Assembly: GCA_029961685.1 (NCBI GenBank)
Contig: JARWKL010000002.1
Span: 19,932,908-19,996,907, forward strand
From: Aristolochia californica
Taxonomy: Eukaryota; Streptophyta; Magnoliopsida; Piperales; Aristolochiaceae
Length of the DNA stretch: 64,000 nt
Direction: 5' to 3'
This document shows, piece by piece, positions 48,187-61,098 of the stretch (position 1 is its first letter; every line of letters starts with the position of its first letter). The notes under the pieces were generated by a model, which saw only the letters and a program-made list of their open reading frames with translations, did no database searches and had not been told where the DNA came from. Position numbers and translations under genes: made by a program.

Positions 48187-51100
48187 CCCTCTACATTTAA
48201 AACATGTTAGAATCAATTAAAAATCTCTTTCTTATAAAATTCCACCAAGCTATTAGGGGTTGTACTAGTCGAATTACCCTAACATGGATAACAAAACTTG
48301 AGTTCATTTTTAGTGCGTGAAATAATTTTCTTCACTAACATTTATTATAGTTTTCAATTTTTTTTGTATGCATGAACTCTAAAATTTTCATTTTATTTAC
48401 GTGAAAAGTTGGACAAGTTTGGATTTGAAAAAAAATATAATATCCAAAATGGAAATACTAAAAGTGCTGAGAGAGATAATTCACAAAAGTGTCTCTGATT
48501 TTGAAGGATAAGCAAAAAGTGAGTTGTTTGGCTCGGGTAAATATCCAACCACACTTTAACTTGAGAATTTAATTTTTTCTACTTGAAATTTTTGGATCAT
48601 TAGATCATTTTCATCTTCAACATGTTTCTTGCATGCAAATCCACCATATTTAAAACATGTTAGGATCAATTAGAAATATTTTTCTTATAAAATTCCACCA
48701 AGCTATTAGGGGTTGTACTAATCGAATTTCCCAAACATGGATACCAATACTTTGTAGTTCATTTTTAGTGCGTGAAATAATTTTCTTCACTTACATTTAT
48801 TATAGTTTTCAATTTTTTTTGCATACATGAACTCTGATATTTTCATTTTGTTTATGAGAAAATTTTGGATTTTGAAAAAAATATAACATCCAAAACGGAA
48901 ATGCAAAAAGTGCTGAGAGAGATAATTCCAAAAAGTATCTCTAATTTTGAAGGATAGGCAAAATGTGGGATTTTTGGCTTTCGGAAATATCCAACCACAC
49001 GTCAACTTGAGAATTTGATTTTTTCTTCAGCTTGAAATTTTTGGATCAATAGGTTATTTGCATCTTCAACATGTTTCTTGCATGCATACCCGCCACATTT
49101 AAAACTTCTTAAGATCAATTAGAAATCTCTTTCTTATAAAATTCCACCAAGCTATTAGGTTGTACTAGTCGAATTTCCCAAACATGGATACCAAAACTTT
49201 GGAGTTCATTTTTAGTGCGTAAAATGATTTTCTTCACTTACATTTATTATAGTTTTCAAATTTTTTTGCATACATGAACTCTAAAATTTTCTTTTTGTTT
49301 ACGAGAAATGATTGGATTTGAAAAAAAATTGAACATCCAAAATGGAAAAGCAAAAAGTGCTGGGAGAGATAATTCCAAAAAGTATCTCTAATTTTGAAGG
49401 ATAAGCAAAAAGTGGGTTGTTTGGCTCTGGTAAATATCGAACCACACTTTAACTTGAGAATTTAATTTTTTATCCTCCTTGAAATTTTTGGATCATTAGG
49501 TCATTTGCATCTTCAACATGTTTCTGGCATGCATACCCTCTACATTTAAAACATGTTAGGATCAATTAAAAATCTCTTTCTTATCAAATTCCACCAAGCT
49601 ATTAGGGGTTGTACTAGTCGAATTACCCAAACATGAATAACAAAATTTGGAGTTCATTTTTAGTGCGTGAAATAATTTTTTTCACTAACATTTATCATAG
49701 TTTTTAATTTTTTTTGCATGATGAACTCTAAAATTTTCAATTTTTTTACGAGAAAAGTTGGACAAGTTTGGATTTGAAAAAAAATATAACATCCAAAATG
49801 GAAATACTGAAAGTGCTGAAAGAGACAATTCAAAAAAGTATCTTTGATTTTGAAGGATAAGCAAAAAGTGAGTTGTTTGGCTCTGGTAAATATCCAACCA
49901 CACTTTAACTTGAGAATTTAATTTTTTCTGCTCGAAATTTTTGGATCATTATGTCATTTTCATCTTCAACATGTTTCTTGCATGAAAATCAACCACATTT
50001 AAAACATGTTAGGATCAATGAGAAATATCTTTCTTCTAAAATTCCACCAAGCTAATAGGGGTTGTACTAATCGTATTTCCCAAACATGGATATCAAAACT
50101 TTGTAGTTAATTTTTAGTGCGTGAAATAATTTTCTTCGCTTACATTTATTATAGTTTACAGTTTTTTTTGCATACATGAACTCTGAAATTTTCATTTTGT
50201 TTACGAGAAAAGTTTGGATTTGGAAAAAAATTGAACATCCAAAACGGAAATGCAAAAGGTGCTGTGAGAGATAATTCCAAAAAGTTTCTCTGATTTTGAA
50301 GGATAAGCAAAAAGTGGGTTGTTTAGCTCTGGTAAATATCCAACCACACTTTAACTTGAGAATTTAATTTTTTCTACTCCTTGAAATTTTTGGATCATTA
50401 GGTCATTTGCATCTTCAACATGTTTCTGGCATGCATACCCTCTACATTTAAAACATGTTGGAATCAATTAAAAATCTCTTTCTTATAAAATTCCACCAAG
50501 CTATTAGGGGTTGTACTAGTTGAATTACCCAAACATGGATAACAAAACTTGGAGTTCATTTTTAGTGCGTCAAATAATTTTCTTCACTAACATTTATTAT
50601 AGTTTTCAATTTTTTTTGTATGCATGAACTCTAAAATTTTCATTTTATTTACGTGAAAAGTTGGACAAGTTTGGATTTGAAAAAAATATAATATCCAAAA
50701 TGGAAATACTGAAAGTGCTGAGAGAGACAATTCAAAAAAGTATCTCTGATTTTGTAGGATAAGCAAAAAGTGAGTTGTTTGGCTCAGGTAAATATCCAAC
50801 CGCACTTTAACTTGAGAAATTAATTTTTCTACTTGAAATTTTTGGATCATTAGATCATTTTCATCTTGAACATGTTTCTTGCATGCAAATCCACTACATT
50901 TAAAACATGTTAGGATCAATTAGAAATATCTTTCTTATAAAATTCCACCAAGCTATTAGGGGTTGTACTAATCGAATTTCCCAAACATGGATACCAATAC
51001 TTTGTAGTTCATTTTTAGTGCATGAAGTAATTTTCTTCACTTACATTTATTATAGTTTTCAATTTTTTTTGCATACATGAACTCTGAAATTTTCATTTTC

Positions 51101-52160
51101 TTTACGAGAAAAGTTTGTATTTTGAAAAAAATTGAACATCCAAAACGGAAATACAAAAGTGCTGAGAGAGATAATTCCAAAAAGTATCTCTAATTTTGAA
51201 GGATAGGCAAAAGGTGGGATTTTTGGCTTTCGTAAATATCCAACCACACGTCAACTTGAGAATTTGATTTTTTCTTCACCTTGAAATTTTTGCATCAATA
51301 GGTCATTTGCATCTTCAACATGTTTCTTGCATGCATACCCGCCACATTTAAAAACTTGTTAGGATCAATTAGAAATCTCTTTCTTATAAAATTCCACCAT
51401 GCTATTAGGGTTGTACTAGTCGAATTTCCCAAACCTGGATACCAAAACTTTGGAGTTCATTTTTAGTGCGTAAAATGATTTTCTTCACTTACATTTATTA
51501 TAGTTTTCAAATTTTTTTCCATACATGAACTTTAAAATTTTCTTTTTGTTTACGAGAAAAGATTGGATTTGAAAAAAAATTGAACATCCAAAATGGAAAA
51601 GCAAAAAGTGCTGAGAGAGATAATTCCAAAAAGTATCTCTAATATTGAAGGATAAGCAAAAAGTGGGTTGTTTGGCTTTGGTAAATATCGAACCACACTT
51701 TAACTTGAGAATTTAATTTTTTATCCTCCTTGAAATTTTTGGATCATTAGGTCATTTGCATCTTCAACATGTTTCTGGCATGCATACCCTCTACATTTAA
51801 AACATGTTAGGATCAATTAAAAATCTCGCTCTTATAAAATTCCACCAAGCTATTAGGGGTTGTACTAGTCGAATTACCCAAACATGGATAACAAAACTTT
51901 GGAGTTCATTTTTAGTGCGTGAAATAATTTTCTTCACTAACATTTATCATAGTTTTTAATTTTTTTTGCATGATGAACTCTAAAATTTTCATTTTTTTTA
52001 CGAGAAAAGTTGGACAAGTTTGGATTTGAAAAAAAATATAACATCCAAAATGGAAATACTGAAAGTGCTGAGAGAGACAATTCAAAAAAGTATCTTTGAT
52101 TTTGAAGGATAAGCAAAAAGTGAGTTGTTTCGGTCTGGTAAATATCCAACTACACTTTAA
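48187..52160. repeat. Trimeric higher-order repeat, expanded region
   Basis: T1 markers (CCCTCTACATTT) occur near 48187, 49535, 50445 and 51787. The intervals are about 1350, 910 and 1340 bp, so two are trimers and one has lost a monomer. The shortened unit is a T2/T3 fusion near 50130-50300: the T2 beginning passes into a T3-like end (AAGTTTCTC, GATAAGCAAAAAG). This shows ongoing expansion and contraction of the trimer. Confidence 0.7.
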
Positions 52161-55100
52161 CTTGAGAATTTAAGTTTTTATCCTCCTTGAAATTTTTGGA
52201 TCATTAGGTCATTTGCATCTTCAAGATGTTTCTGGCATGCATACCCACCACATTTAAAACATGTTAGGATCAATTAGAAATCCCTTTCTTATAAAATTCC
52301 ACCAAGCTATTAGGGTTGTAGTAGTCGTATTTCCCAAATATGGACACCAAAACTTTGGAGTTCATTTTTAGTGCGTAAAATAATTTTCTTCACTTACATT
52401 TATTATAGTTTTCAAATTTTTTTGCATACATGAACTCTAAAATTTTCATTTTGTTTACGAGAAAATTTTGGATTTGAGAAAAAAATTGAACATCCAAAAT
52501 GGAAATGCAAAAAGTGCTGAGAGTGATAATTCGAAAGAGTATCTCTGATTTTGAAGGATAACCAAAAAGTGGGTTGTTTGGCTCTAGTAAATATCCAACC
52601 ACACGTTAACTTGAGAATTTAATTTTTTCTACTCCTTGAAAATTTTGGATCATTAGGTCATTTGCATCTTCAACATGTTTCTGGCATGCATTCCCACCAC
52701 GTATAAAACATGTTAGGATCAATTAGAAATCTCTTTCTGATAAAATTCCACCAAGCTATTAGGGGTTGTACTATTCGAATTTTCCAAACATGGATACAAA
52801 ACTTTCGAGTTCATTTTTAGTGCATGAAATGACTTTCTTCACTTACATTTATTACAGTTTTCAAATTTTTTTTGCATAAATGAACTCTAAAATTTTCATT
52901 TTGTTTACGTGAAAAGTTTGGATTTGAAAAAATATTGAACATCCAAAATGGAAATGCAAAAAGTGCTGAGAGAGATAATTCCAAAAAGTATCTCTGATTT
53001 TGAAGGATAGGCAAAAAGTGGGATGTTGGGCTGTGGTAAATATCCAACCACACATTAACTTGAGAATTTAATTTTTTCTCCTCCTTGAAATTATTGGATC
53101 ATTATGTTATTTTCATCTCCGACATGTTTCTAGCATCCATACCCACCACATTTAAAACATGTTAGGATCAATTAGAAATCTCTTTCTTATAAAATTCCAC
53201 CAAGCTATTAGGGGTTGTACTAGTCGAATTTCCCAAACATGGATAACAATACTTTGGAGTTCATTTTTAGTGCGTCAAGTAAGTTTCTTCACTTACATTT
53301 ATTATAGTTTTCAAATTTTTTTGCATACATGAACTCTAAAATTTTCATTTTGTTGACGAGAAACGTTGGACAAGTTTGGATTTGAAAAAAAAATTGAACA
53401 TCCAAAATGGAAATGCCGAAAGTGCTAAGAGAGATAATTCAAAAAAGTGTCTCTGATTTTCAAGTATAGGCAAAAAGTGAGTAGTTTGGCTCTGGTAACT
53501 ATCCTACCACACTTAAACTTGAAAATCTAATGTTTTCTACTCGAAATTTTTGGATCATTAGGTCATTTTCTTCTTTAACATGTTTCTTGCATACATACCC
53601 ACTACTTTTAAAACATGTTAGGATTAATTTGCAATCTCTTTCTTATAAAATTCCACCAAGCTATTACGGGTTGTACTAGTGGAATTTACCAAACATGGAT
53701 ACCAAACTTTGAAGTTCATTTTTAGTGCGTAAAATAATTTTCTTCACTTACATTTATTATAGTTTTGAAATTTTTTTGCATACATGAACTCTTAAATTTT
53801 CATTTTGTTTACGAGAAAAGTTTGGATTTCAAAAAAAAATTGAACATCCAAAATGGAAATGCAAAAAGTGCGGAGAGAGATAATTCCAAAAAGTATCTCT
53901 GATTTTGAAGGATAGGCAAAAAGTGGGTTGTTTGGCTCTGGAAAAAATCCAACCACACGTTAACTTGAGAATTTAATTTTTTCTACTCGAAATTTTTGGA
54001 TCATTAGGTCATTTGCCTCTTCAACATGTGTCTGGCATCAAGACCTACCACATTTATGACATGTTAGGATCAATTAGAAATCTCTTTCTTTTAAAATTCC
54101 ACCAAGCTATTAGGGGTTGGACTAGTGGAATTTCCCAAACATGGATAACAAAACTTTGCAGTTCATTTTTAGTGCGTGAAATAATTTTCTTCACTTACAT
54201 TTAGTATAGTTTTGAAATATTTTTGCATACATGAACTCTAAAATTTTCATTTTCTTTACAAGAAAAGTTTGGATTTGAAAAAAAAATTGATCATCCAAAA
54301 CGGAAATGCAAAAAGTGCCGATAGAGTTAATTCCAAAAAGTATCTCTGATTTTAAAGTATAGGTAAAAAGTGGGTTGTTTGGCTCTGGTAAATATTTAAC
54401 CACACGTTAACTTTGGAATTTACTTTTTTCTACACCTCTAAAATTTTGGATAATTAGGTCATTTGCATCTTCAACATGTTTCTAGCATGCAGACCCACCA
54501 CATTTAAAACATGTTAGGATTAATTAGAAATTTCTTTCTTATAAAATTCCACCAAGCTATTAGGGGTTGTACAAGTGGAATTTCCCAAACATGGATAACA
54601 AAACTTTGGACTTCCTTTTTAGTGCATGAAATAATTTTCTTCATTTACATTTATTATAGATTTCAAATTTTTTTGTATAAATGAACTCTTAAATTTTCAT
54701 TTTGTTTACGTCCAAAGTTTGGATTAAAAAAAAAATTGAACATTCAGAAAGAAAATGAAATAAGTGCTGTGAGACATAATTCCAAAAAGTATCCCGGATT
54801 TTTAAGGATAGGCAAAAAGTGGGATGTGGGGCTCTGGTAAATATCCAACCACACGTTAACTTGAGAATTTAATTTTTTCTCCTCGAAATTTTTGGATCAT
54901 TAGGTTATTTGCATCTTCGACATGTTTCTTGCATGCATACCCACCACATTTAAACATGTTAGGATCAATTAGAAATATTTTTATTATAAAATTCCACCTA
55001 GCTATTAGGGGTTGTTCTAGTGGAATTTCCCAAACATGGATAGCAAAACTTTGGAGTTCATTTTTAGTACATGAAATAATTTTCTTCACTTACATTTATT

Positions 55101-57840
55101 ATAGTTTTCAAATTTTTTTGCATACATGAACTCTAAAATTTTCATTTTGTTTATGAGAAAAGTTGGACAAGTTTGGATTTGAAAAAAAATTGAACATCCA
55201 AAATGGAAATGCCGAAAGTGCAAAGAGAGATAATTCAAAAAAGTGTCTCTGATTTTGAAGGATAGGCACAAAGTGAGTAGTTTGGCTCTAATAAATAACC
55301 AACCCAACTTTAACTTGAGAATTTAATTTTTTCTACTCAAAATTTTTGGATAATTAGGTTAAACTTCTTGCATGCATACCCACCACATTTAAAACATGTT
55401 AAGATCAATTATAAATCTCTTTCTTATAAAATTCGACCAAGCTAGTGGTTGTATAGTGAAATTTCCCAAACATGGACACCAAACTTTAGATTTCATTTTT
55501 AGTGCGAAAAATAATTTTCTTCACTTACATTTATTATAGTTTTCATATTTTTTTGCATACATGAAGTCTAAAATTTTAATTTTGTTTACGAGAAAAGTTT
55601 GGATTTGAAAAAAAAATTGAACATACAAAATGGAAATGCAAAAAGTGCGGAGGGAGATAATTCCAAAAAGTATCTCTGATTTTGAAGGATAGGCAAAAAG
55701 TGGGTTGCTTGGCTCTAGTAAATGTCCAACCACACGTTAACTTGAGAATTTAATTTTTTCTACTCCTTGAAAATTTTGGATCATTAGGTCATTTACATCT
55801 TCAACATGTTTCTGGCATGCATACCCGCCACATTTAAAACATGTTAGGATCAATTAGAAATCTCTTTCTTAAAAAATTCTACCAAGCTATTAGGGTTGTA
55901 CTAGTCGAATTTCCCAAACATGGATACCAAAACTTTGGAGTTCATTTTTAGTGCGTAAAATGATTTTCTTCAGTTACATTTATTATAGCTTTCAAATTTT
56001 TTTGCATACATGAACTCTAAAATTTTCTTTCTGTTTACGAGAAAAGTTTGGATTTGAAAAAATATTTGAATATCCAAAATGGAAATACAAAAAGTGCTGA
56101 GAGAGATAATTCCAAAAAGTATCTCTGATTTTGAAGGATAAGCAAAAAAGTGGGTTGTTTGGCTCTGGTAAATATCGAACCACACTTTAACTTGAGAATT
56201 TAATTTTTTATCCTCCTTGAAATTTTTGGATCAGTAGGTCATTTGCATCTTCAAAATGTTTCTCGCATGCATACCCTCTACATTTAAAACATGTTAGGAT
56301 CAATTAAAAATCTTTTTCTTATAAAATTCCACCAAGCTATTAGGGGTTGTACTAGTCGAATTACCCAAACATGGATAACAAAACTTTGGAGTTCATTTTT
56401 AGTGTGTGAAATAATTTTCTTCACTAACATTTATTATTGTTTTTAATTTTTTTAGCATGCATGAACTCTAAAATTTTCATTTTGTTTACGAGAAAAGTTG
56501 GACAAGTTTGGATTTGAAAAAAAATATAACATCCAAAATGGAAATACTGAAAGTGTTGAGAGAGACAATTCAAAAAGGTATCTCTGATTTTGAAGGATAA
56601 GCAAAAAGTGAGTTGTTTGGCTCTGGTAAATATCCAACCACACTTTAACTTGAGAATTTAATTTTTTCTACTCGAAATTTTTGGATCATTAGGTCATTTT
56701 CATCTTCAACATGTTTCTTGCATGCAAATCCACCACATTTAAAACATGTTAGGATCAATCAGAAATATCTTTCTTTTAAAATTCCACCAAGCTAATAGGG
56801 GTTGTACTAATCGAATTTTCCAAACATGGATACCAAAACTTTGTAGTTCATTTTTAGTGCGTGAATAATTTTCTTCACTTACATTTATTATAGTTTTCAA
56901 TTTTTTTTGCATACAAGAACTCTGAAATTTTCATTTTCTTTACGAGAAAAGTTTGGATTTGGAAAAAAATTGAACATCCAAAACGGAAATGCAAAAAGTG
57001 CTGAGAGAGATAATTCCAAAAAGTATCTCTAATTTTGAAGGATAGGCAAAAAATGGGACTTTTGGCTTTCGTAAATATCCAACCACACGTCAACTTTAGA
57101 ATTTGATTGTTTCTTCACCTTGAAATTTTTGGATCGTTAGGTCATTTGCATCTTCAACATGTTTCTTGCATGCATACCTACCACATTTGAAACATGTTAG
57201 GATCAATTAGAAATCTCTTTCTTATAAAATTCCACCAAGCTATTAGGGGTTGTACTAGTCGAATTTCCCAAATGTGGATACCAAAACTTTGGAGTTCATT
57301 TTTAGTGTATAAAATAATTTTCTTCACTTACATTTATTATAGTTTTCAAATTTTTTTGCATACTTGAACTCTAAAATTTTATTTTTTTTACTAGAAAAGT
57401 TTGGATTTGAAAAAAAATTGAACATCCAAAATGGAAAAGCAAAAAGTACTGAGAGAGATAATTCCAAACAGTATCTCTAATTTTGAAGGATAAGCAAAAA
57501 GTGGGTTGTTTGGCTCTGGTAAATTATCCAACCACACTTTAATTTGAGAATTTAATTTTTTATCCTCCTTGAAATTTTTGGATCATTAGTTCATTTGCAT
57601 CTTCAACATGTTTCTGGCATGCATACCCACCACATTTAAAACATGTTAGGATCAATTACAAATCTCTTTCTTATAAAATTCCACCAAGCTATTAGGGGTT
57701 GTAGTAGTCGAATTTCCGAAATATAGACACCAAAACTTTGGAGTTCATTTTTAGTGCGTAAAATAATTGTCTTCGCTTACATTTATTATAGATTTCAATT
57801 TTTTTTGCATACATGAACTCTAAAATTTTCATTTTGTTTA
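52160..57840. repeat. Element-free paralogue of the satellite segment flanking the retrotransposon
   Basis: Monomer by monomer this segment matches about 26890-29223 plus 39690-43020. Markers left of the element lie at a constant offset of about 25.27 kb, and markers right of it at about 14.8 kb. The difference equals the element plus its target duplication. Shared private variants include CATTTAGTATAG and ACACCTCTAAAA (28928 and 29160 versus 54201 and 54433), GGATTAATTAG (39717 versus 54519) and GGATTTTTAAGGATAGG (39994 versus 54795). The uninterrupted target equivalent is near 54488-54500. Confidence 0.8.
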
Positions 57841-60800
57841 CGAGAAAAGTTTGGATTTGAAAAAAAAATTGAACATCCAAAATGGAAATGCAAAAAGTGC
57901 TGAGTGAGATAATTCCAAAAACTATCTCAGATTTTGAAGGATAGGCAAAAACTGGGATGATGGGCTCTGGTAAATATCCAACCACACGTTAACTTGAGAA
58001 TTTAATTTTTGATAGTCCTTGAAATTTTAGGATCACTAGGTGATTTTAATCTTCAACATGTTTCTGGCTTGCATACCCACCTCATTTAAAACATGTTAGG
58101 ATCAATTAAAAATTTCTTTCTTATAAAATTCCACAAGCTATTAGGGGTTGTATTAGTCGAATTTCCCAAACATGGATACATAAACTTTGGAGTTCATTTT
58201 AAGTACGTAAAATAATTTTCTTCACTTACATTTATTATAGTTTTAAATATTTTTTGCTTACATGAACTCTAAAATTTTCATTTTATTTACGAGAAAACTT
58301 TGGATTTGAAAACAAATTGAACTTCCAAAATGGAAATGCAAAAAGTGCTGAGAGAGATAATTCAAAAAAGTATCTCTGATTTTGAAGGACAAGAAAAAAG
58401 TGGTTTGTTTGGCTCAGGTAAATATCCAACCCCATGTTAACCATAGAATTTAATTTTTTCTACTGCTTGAAATTTTTGGATGATTAGGTCATTTGCATCT
58501 TCAACATGTTTCTGGCATGCATACCTACCACATTTAAAACATGTTAGGATCAATTATAAATCTCTTTCTTATAAAATTCCACCAAGCTATTATGGGTTGT
58601 ACTAGTGGAATTTCCAAAACATGGATAACAAAACTTTGGAGTTCATTTTTAGTGCGCGAAATAATTTTCTTCACATTCATTTATTATAGTTTTCTAATTT
58701 TTTTGCATTCATGAACTCTAAAATTTTAATTTTGTTTACGAGGAAAGTTTGGATTTCAAAAAGAGTTGAACATCCAAAACGGAATTGCAAAAAGTACTGA
58801 GGGAGATAATTCCAAAAAGTATCTCCGATTTTGATGGATAGGCAAAAAGTGGGTTGTTTGGCTCTGGTAATTATCCAACCACACGTTAACTTGAGCATTT
58901 AATCTTTTCTACTCCTTGAAATTTTTGGATCATTAGGTCATTTGCATATTTAACTGGTTTCTGGAATGCATACCCACCACATTTAAAACATGTTAGGATC
59001 AATTAGAAATCTCTTTCTTATAAAATTCCACCAAGCTATTAGGGGTTGTAGTAGTGGAATTTCCCAAACAAGGATAACAAAACTTTGGCGTTCATTTTTA
59101 GTGCATGAAATGATTTTCTTCACTAACATTTATTATAGTTTTCAAATGTTTTTGCATACATGAACTCTAAAAATTGATCATCCAAAACGGAAATGTAAAA
59201 AGTGCTGAGAGAGATAATTCCAAAGAGTATTTCTTATTTTGAAGGATAGACAAAAAGTGGGTTGTTTGGCTCTGGTAAATATCCAACCACATGTGAACTT
59301 GAGAATTTAATTTTTTCTACTCCTTGAAATTTTTGTATCATTAGGTCATTTGCATTTTCAACATGTTTCTGGCATGCATAACCACCACATTTAAAATATG
59401 TTAGGATAAATTAGAAAATTATTTCTAATAAAATTCCACCTAGCTATTAGGGGTTGTACCAGTGGAATTTCCCAAACATGGATAACAAAACTTTGGAGTT
59501 CATTTTTACTGCATGAAATAATTTTCTTCACTTACATTTATTACCGTTTTTTAATATTTTTGCATACATGAACTCTAAAATTTTCATTTTGTTTACGAGA
59601 AAAGTTTGGAGTTGAAAAAAAATTGATCATCAAAACGGAAATGGAAAAAGTGCTGAGAGGGATAATTCCAAAAAGTATCTCTGATTTTGAAGAATAGGTA
59701 AAAGGTGGGTTGTTTGGCTCTGGTAAATATCTAACCACATGTTAACTTTGGAATTTACTTTTTTCTACTCCTTGAAAATTTTGGATAATTAGGTCAGTTG
59801 CATCTTCAACATGTTTCTAGCATGCATACCCACCACATTTAAAACATGTTAGGATCAATTAGAAATATTTTTCTTATAAAATTCCACCAAGCTATTAGGG
59901 GTTGTACTAGTGGAATTTCCCTAACATGGATATCAAAACTTTGGTGTTCATTTTTAGTGCGTGAAATAATTTTCTTCACTTACATTTTTTATTGATTTCA
60001 AATTTTTTTGCATACATGAACTCTAAAATTTTCATTTTGTTTACAAGAAAAGTTTGGATTTGGAAAATAATTGAACATCCAAAATGGAAATTCAAAAAGT
60101 GCTGAGAGAGATAATTCCAAAAAGTATCTCTGATTTTGAAGGATAAGCAAAAAGTAGGTTGTTTTTCTCTGGTAAATATCCAACCACACGTTAACTTGAG
60201 AATTTAATTTTTTCTACTCCTTGAAATTTTTGCATTATTAGGTCATTTTCATCTTCAAGAAGTTTCTAGCATGCATACCCACCACATTTAAAACATGTTA
60301 TGATTAATTAGAAATCTCTTTCTTATAAAATTCCGCCAAGCTATTAGCGGTTGTACTAGTGGAATTTCCCAAACATGGATAACAAAACTTTGGAGTTCAT
60401 TTTTACTGCATGAAATAATTTTCTTCACTTACATTTTTTATAGTTTTCAAATTTTTATGCATACATGAACTCTAAAATTTTCAATTTGTTTACGAAAAAT
60501 GTTTGGATTTAAAACAAAATTGAACATCCAAAATGGAAAAGCAAAAAAAGCTGAGAGAGATAATTCCAAAAAGTATCTCTGATTTTGAAGGATAAACAAA
60601 AAGTGGGTTGTTTGGCTCTGGTAAATATCCAACCACACGTTAACTTCAGAATTTAATTTTTTCTACTCCTTGAAATTTTTGGATCATTAGGTTATTTGCA
60701 TCTTCAACATGTTTCTGGCATGCATACCCACCACATTTAAAACATATTAGGATCATTTAGAAATCTCTTTCTTATAAAATTCCACCAAGCTACTAGGGGT

Positions 60801-60990
60801 TGAACTAGTGAAATTTCCCAAACATGGATTACAAAACATTGGAGTTCATTTTTAGTGCGTGAAATAATTTTCTTCACTTACATTTATTATAGTTTTCAAA
60901 TTTTTTTGCATACATGAAATCGAAAATTTTCATTTTTTTTACGAGAAAAGTTTGTATTTGAAAAAAAAATTGAACCTCCAAAATGGAAAT

Positions 60991-61098
60991 GCAAAAAGTG
61001 CTGAGAATGATTATTTCAAAGGTATCATCGATATTGAAGGATAGGCAAAAAGTGCTGAGAATGATTATTTCAAAGGTATCATCGATATTGAAGGATAG
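60991..61098. repeat. 54-bp tandem duplication inside one monomer
   Basis: The segment beginning GCAAAAAGTGCTGAGAATGA is present twice in tandem, starting at 60991 and 61045. It spans exactly from one GCAAAAAGTG to the next in the monomer, so it probably arose by slippage or unequal exchange between these short direct repeats. Confidence 0.9.
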
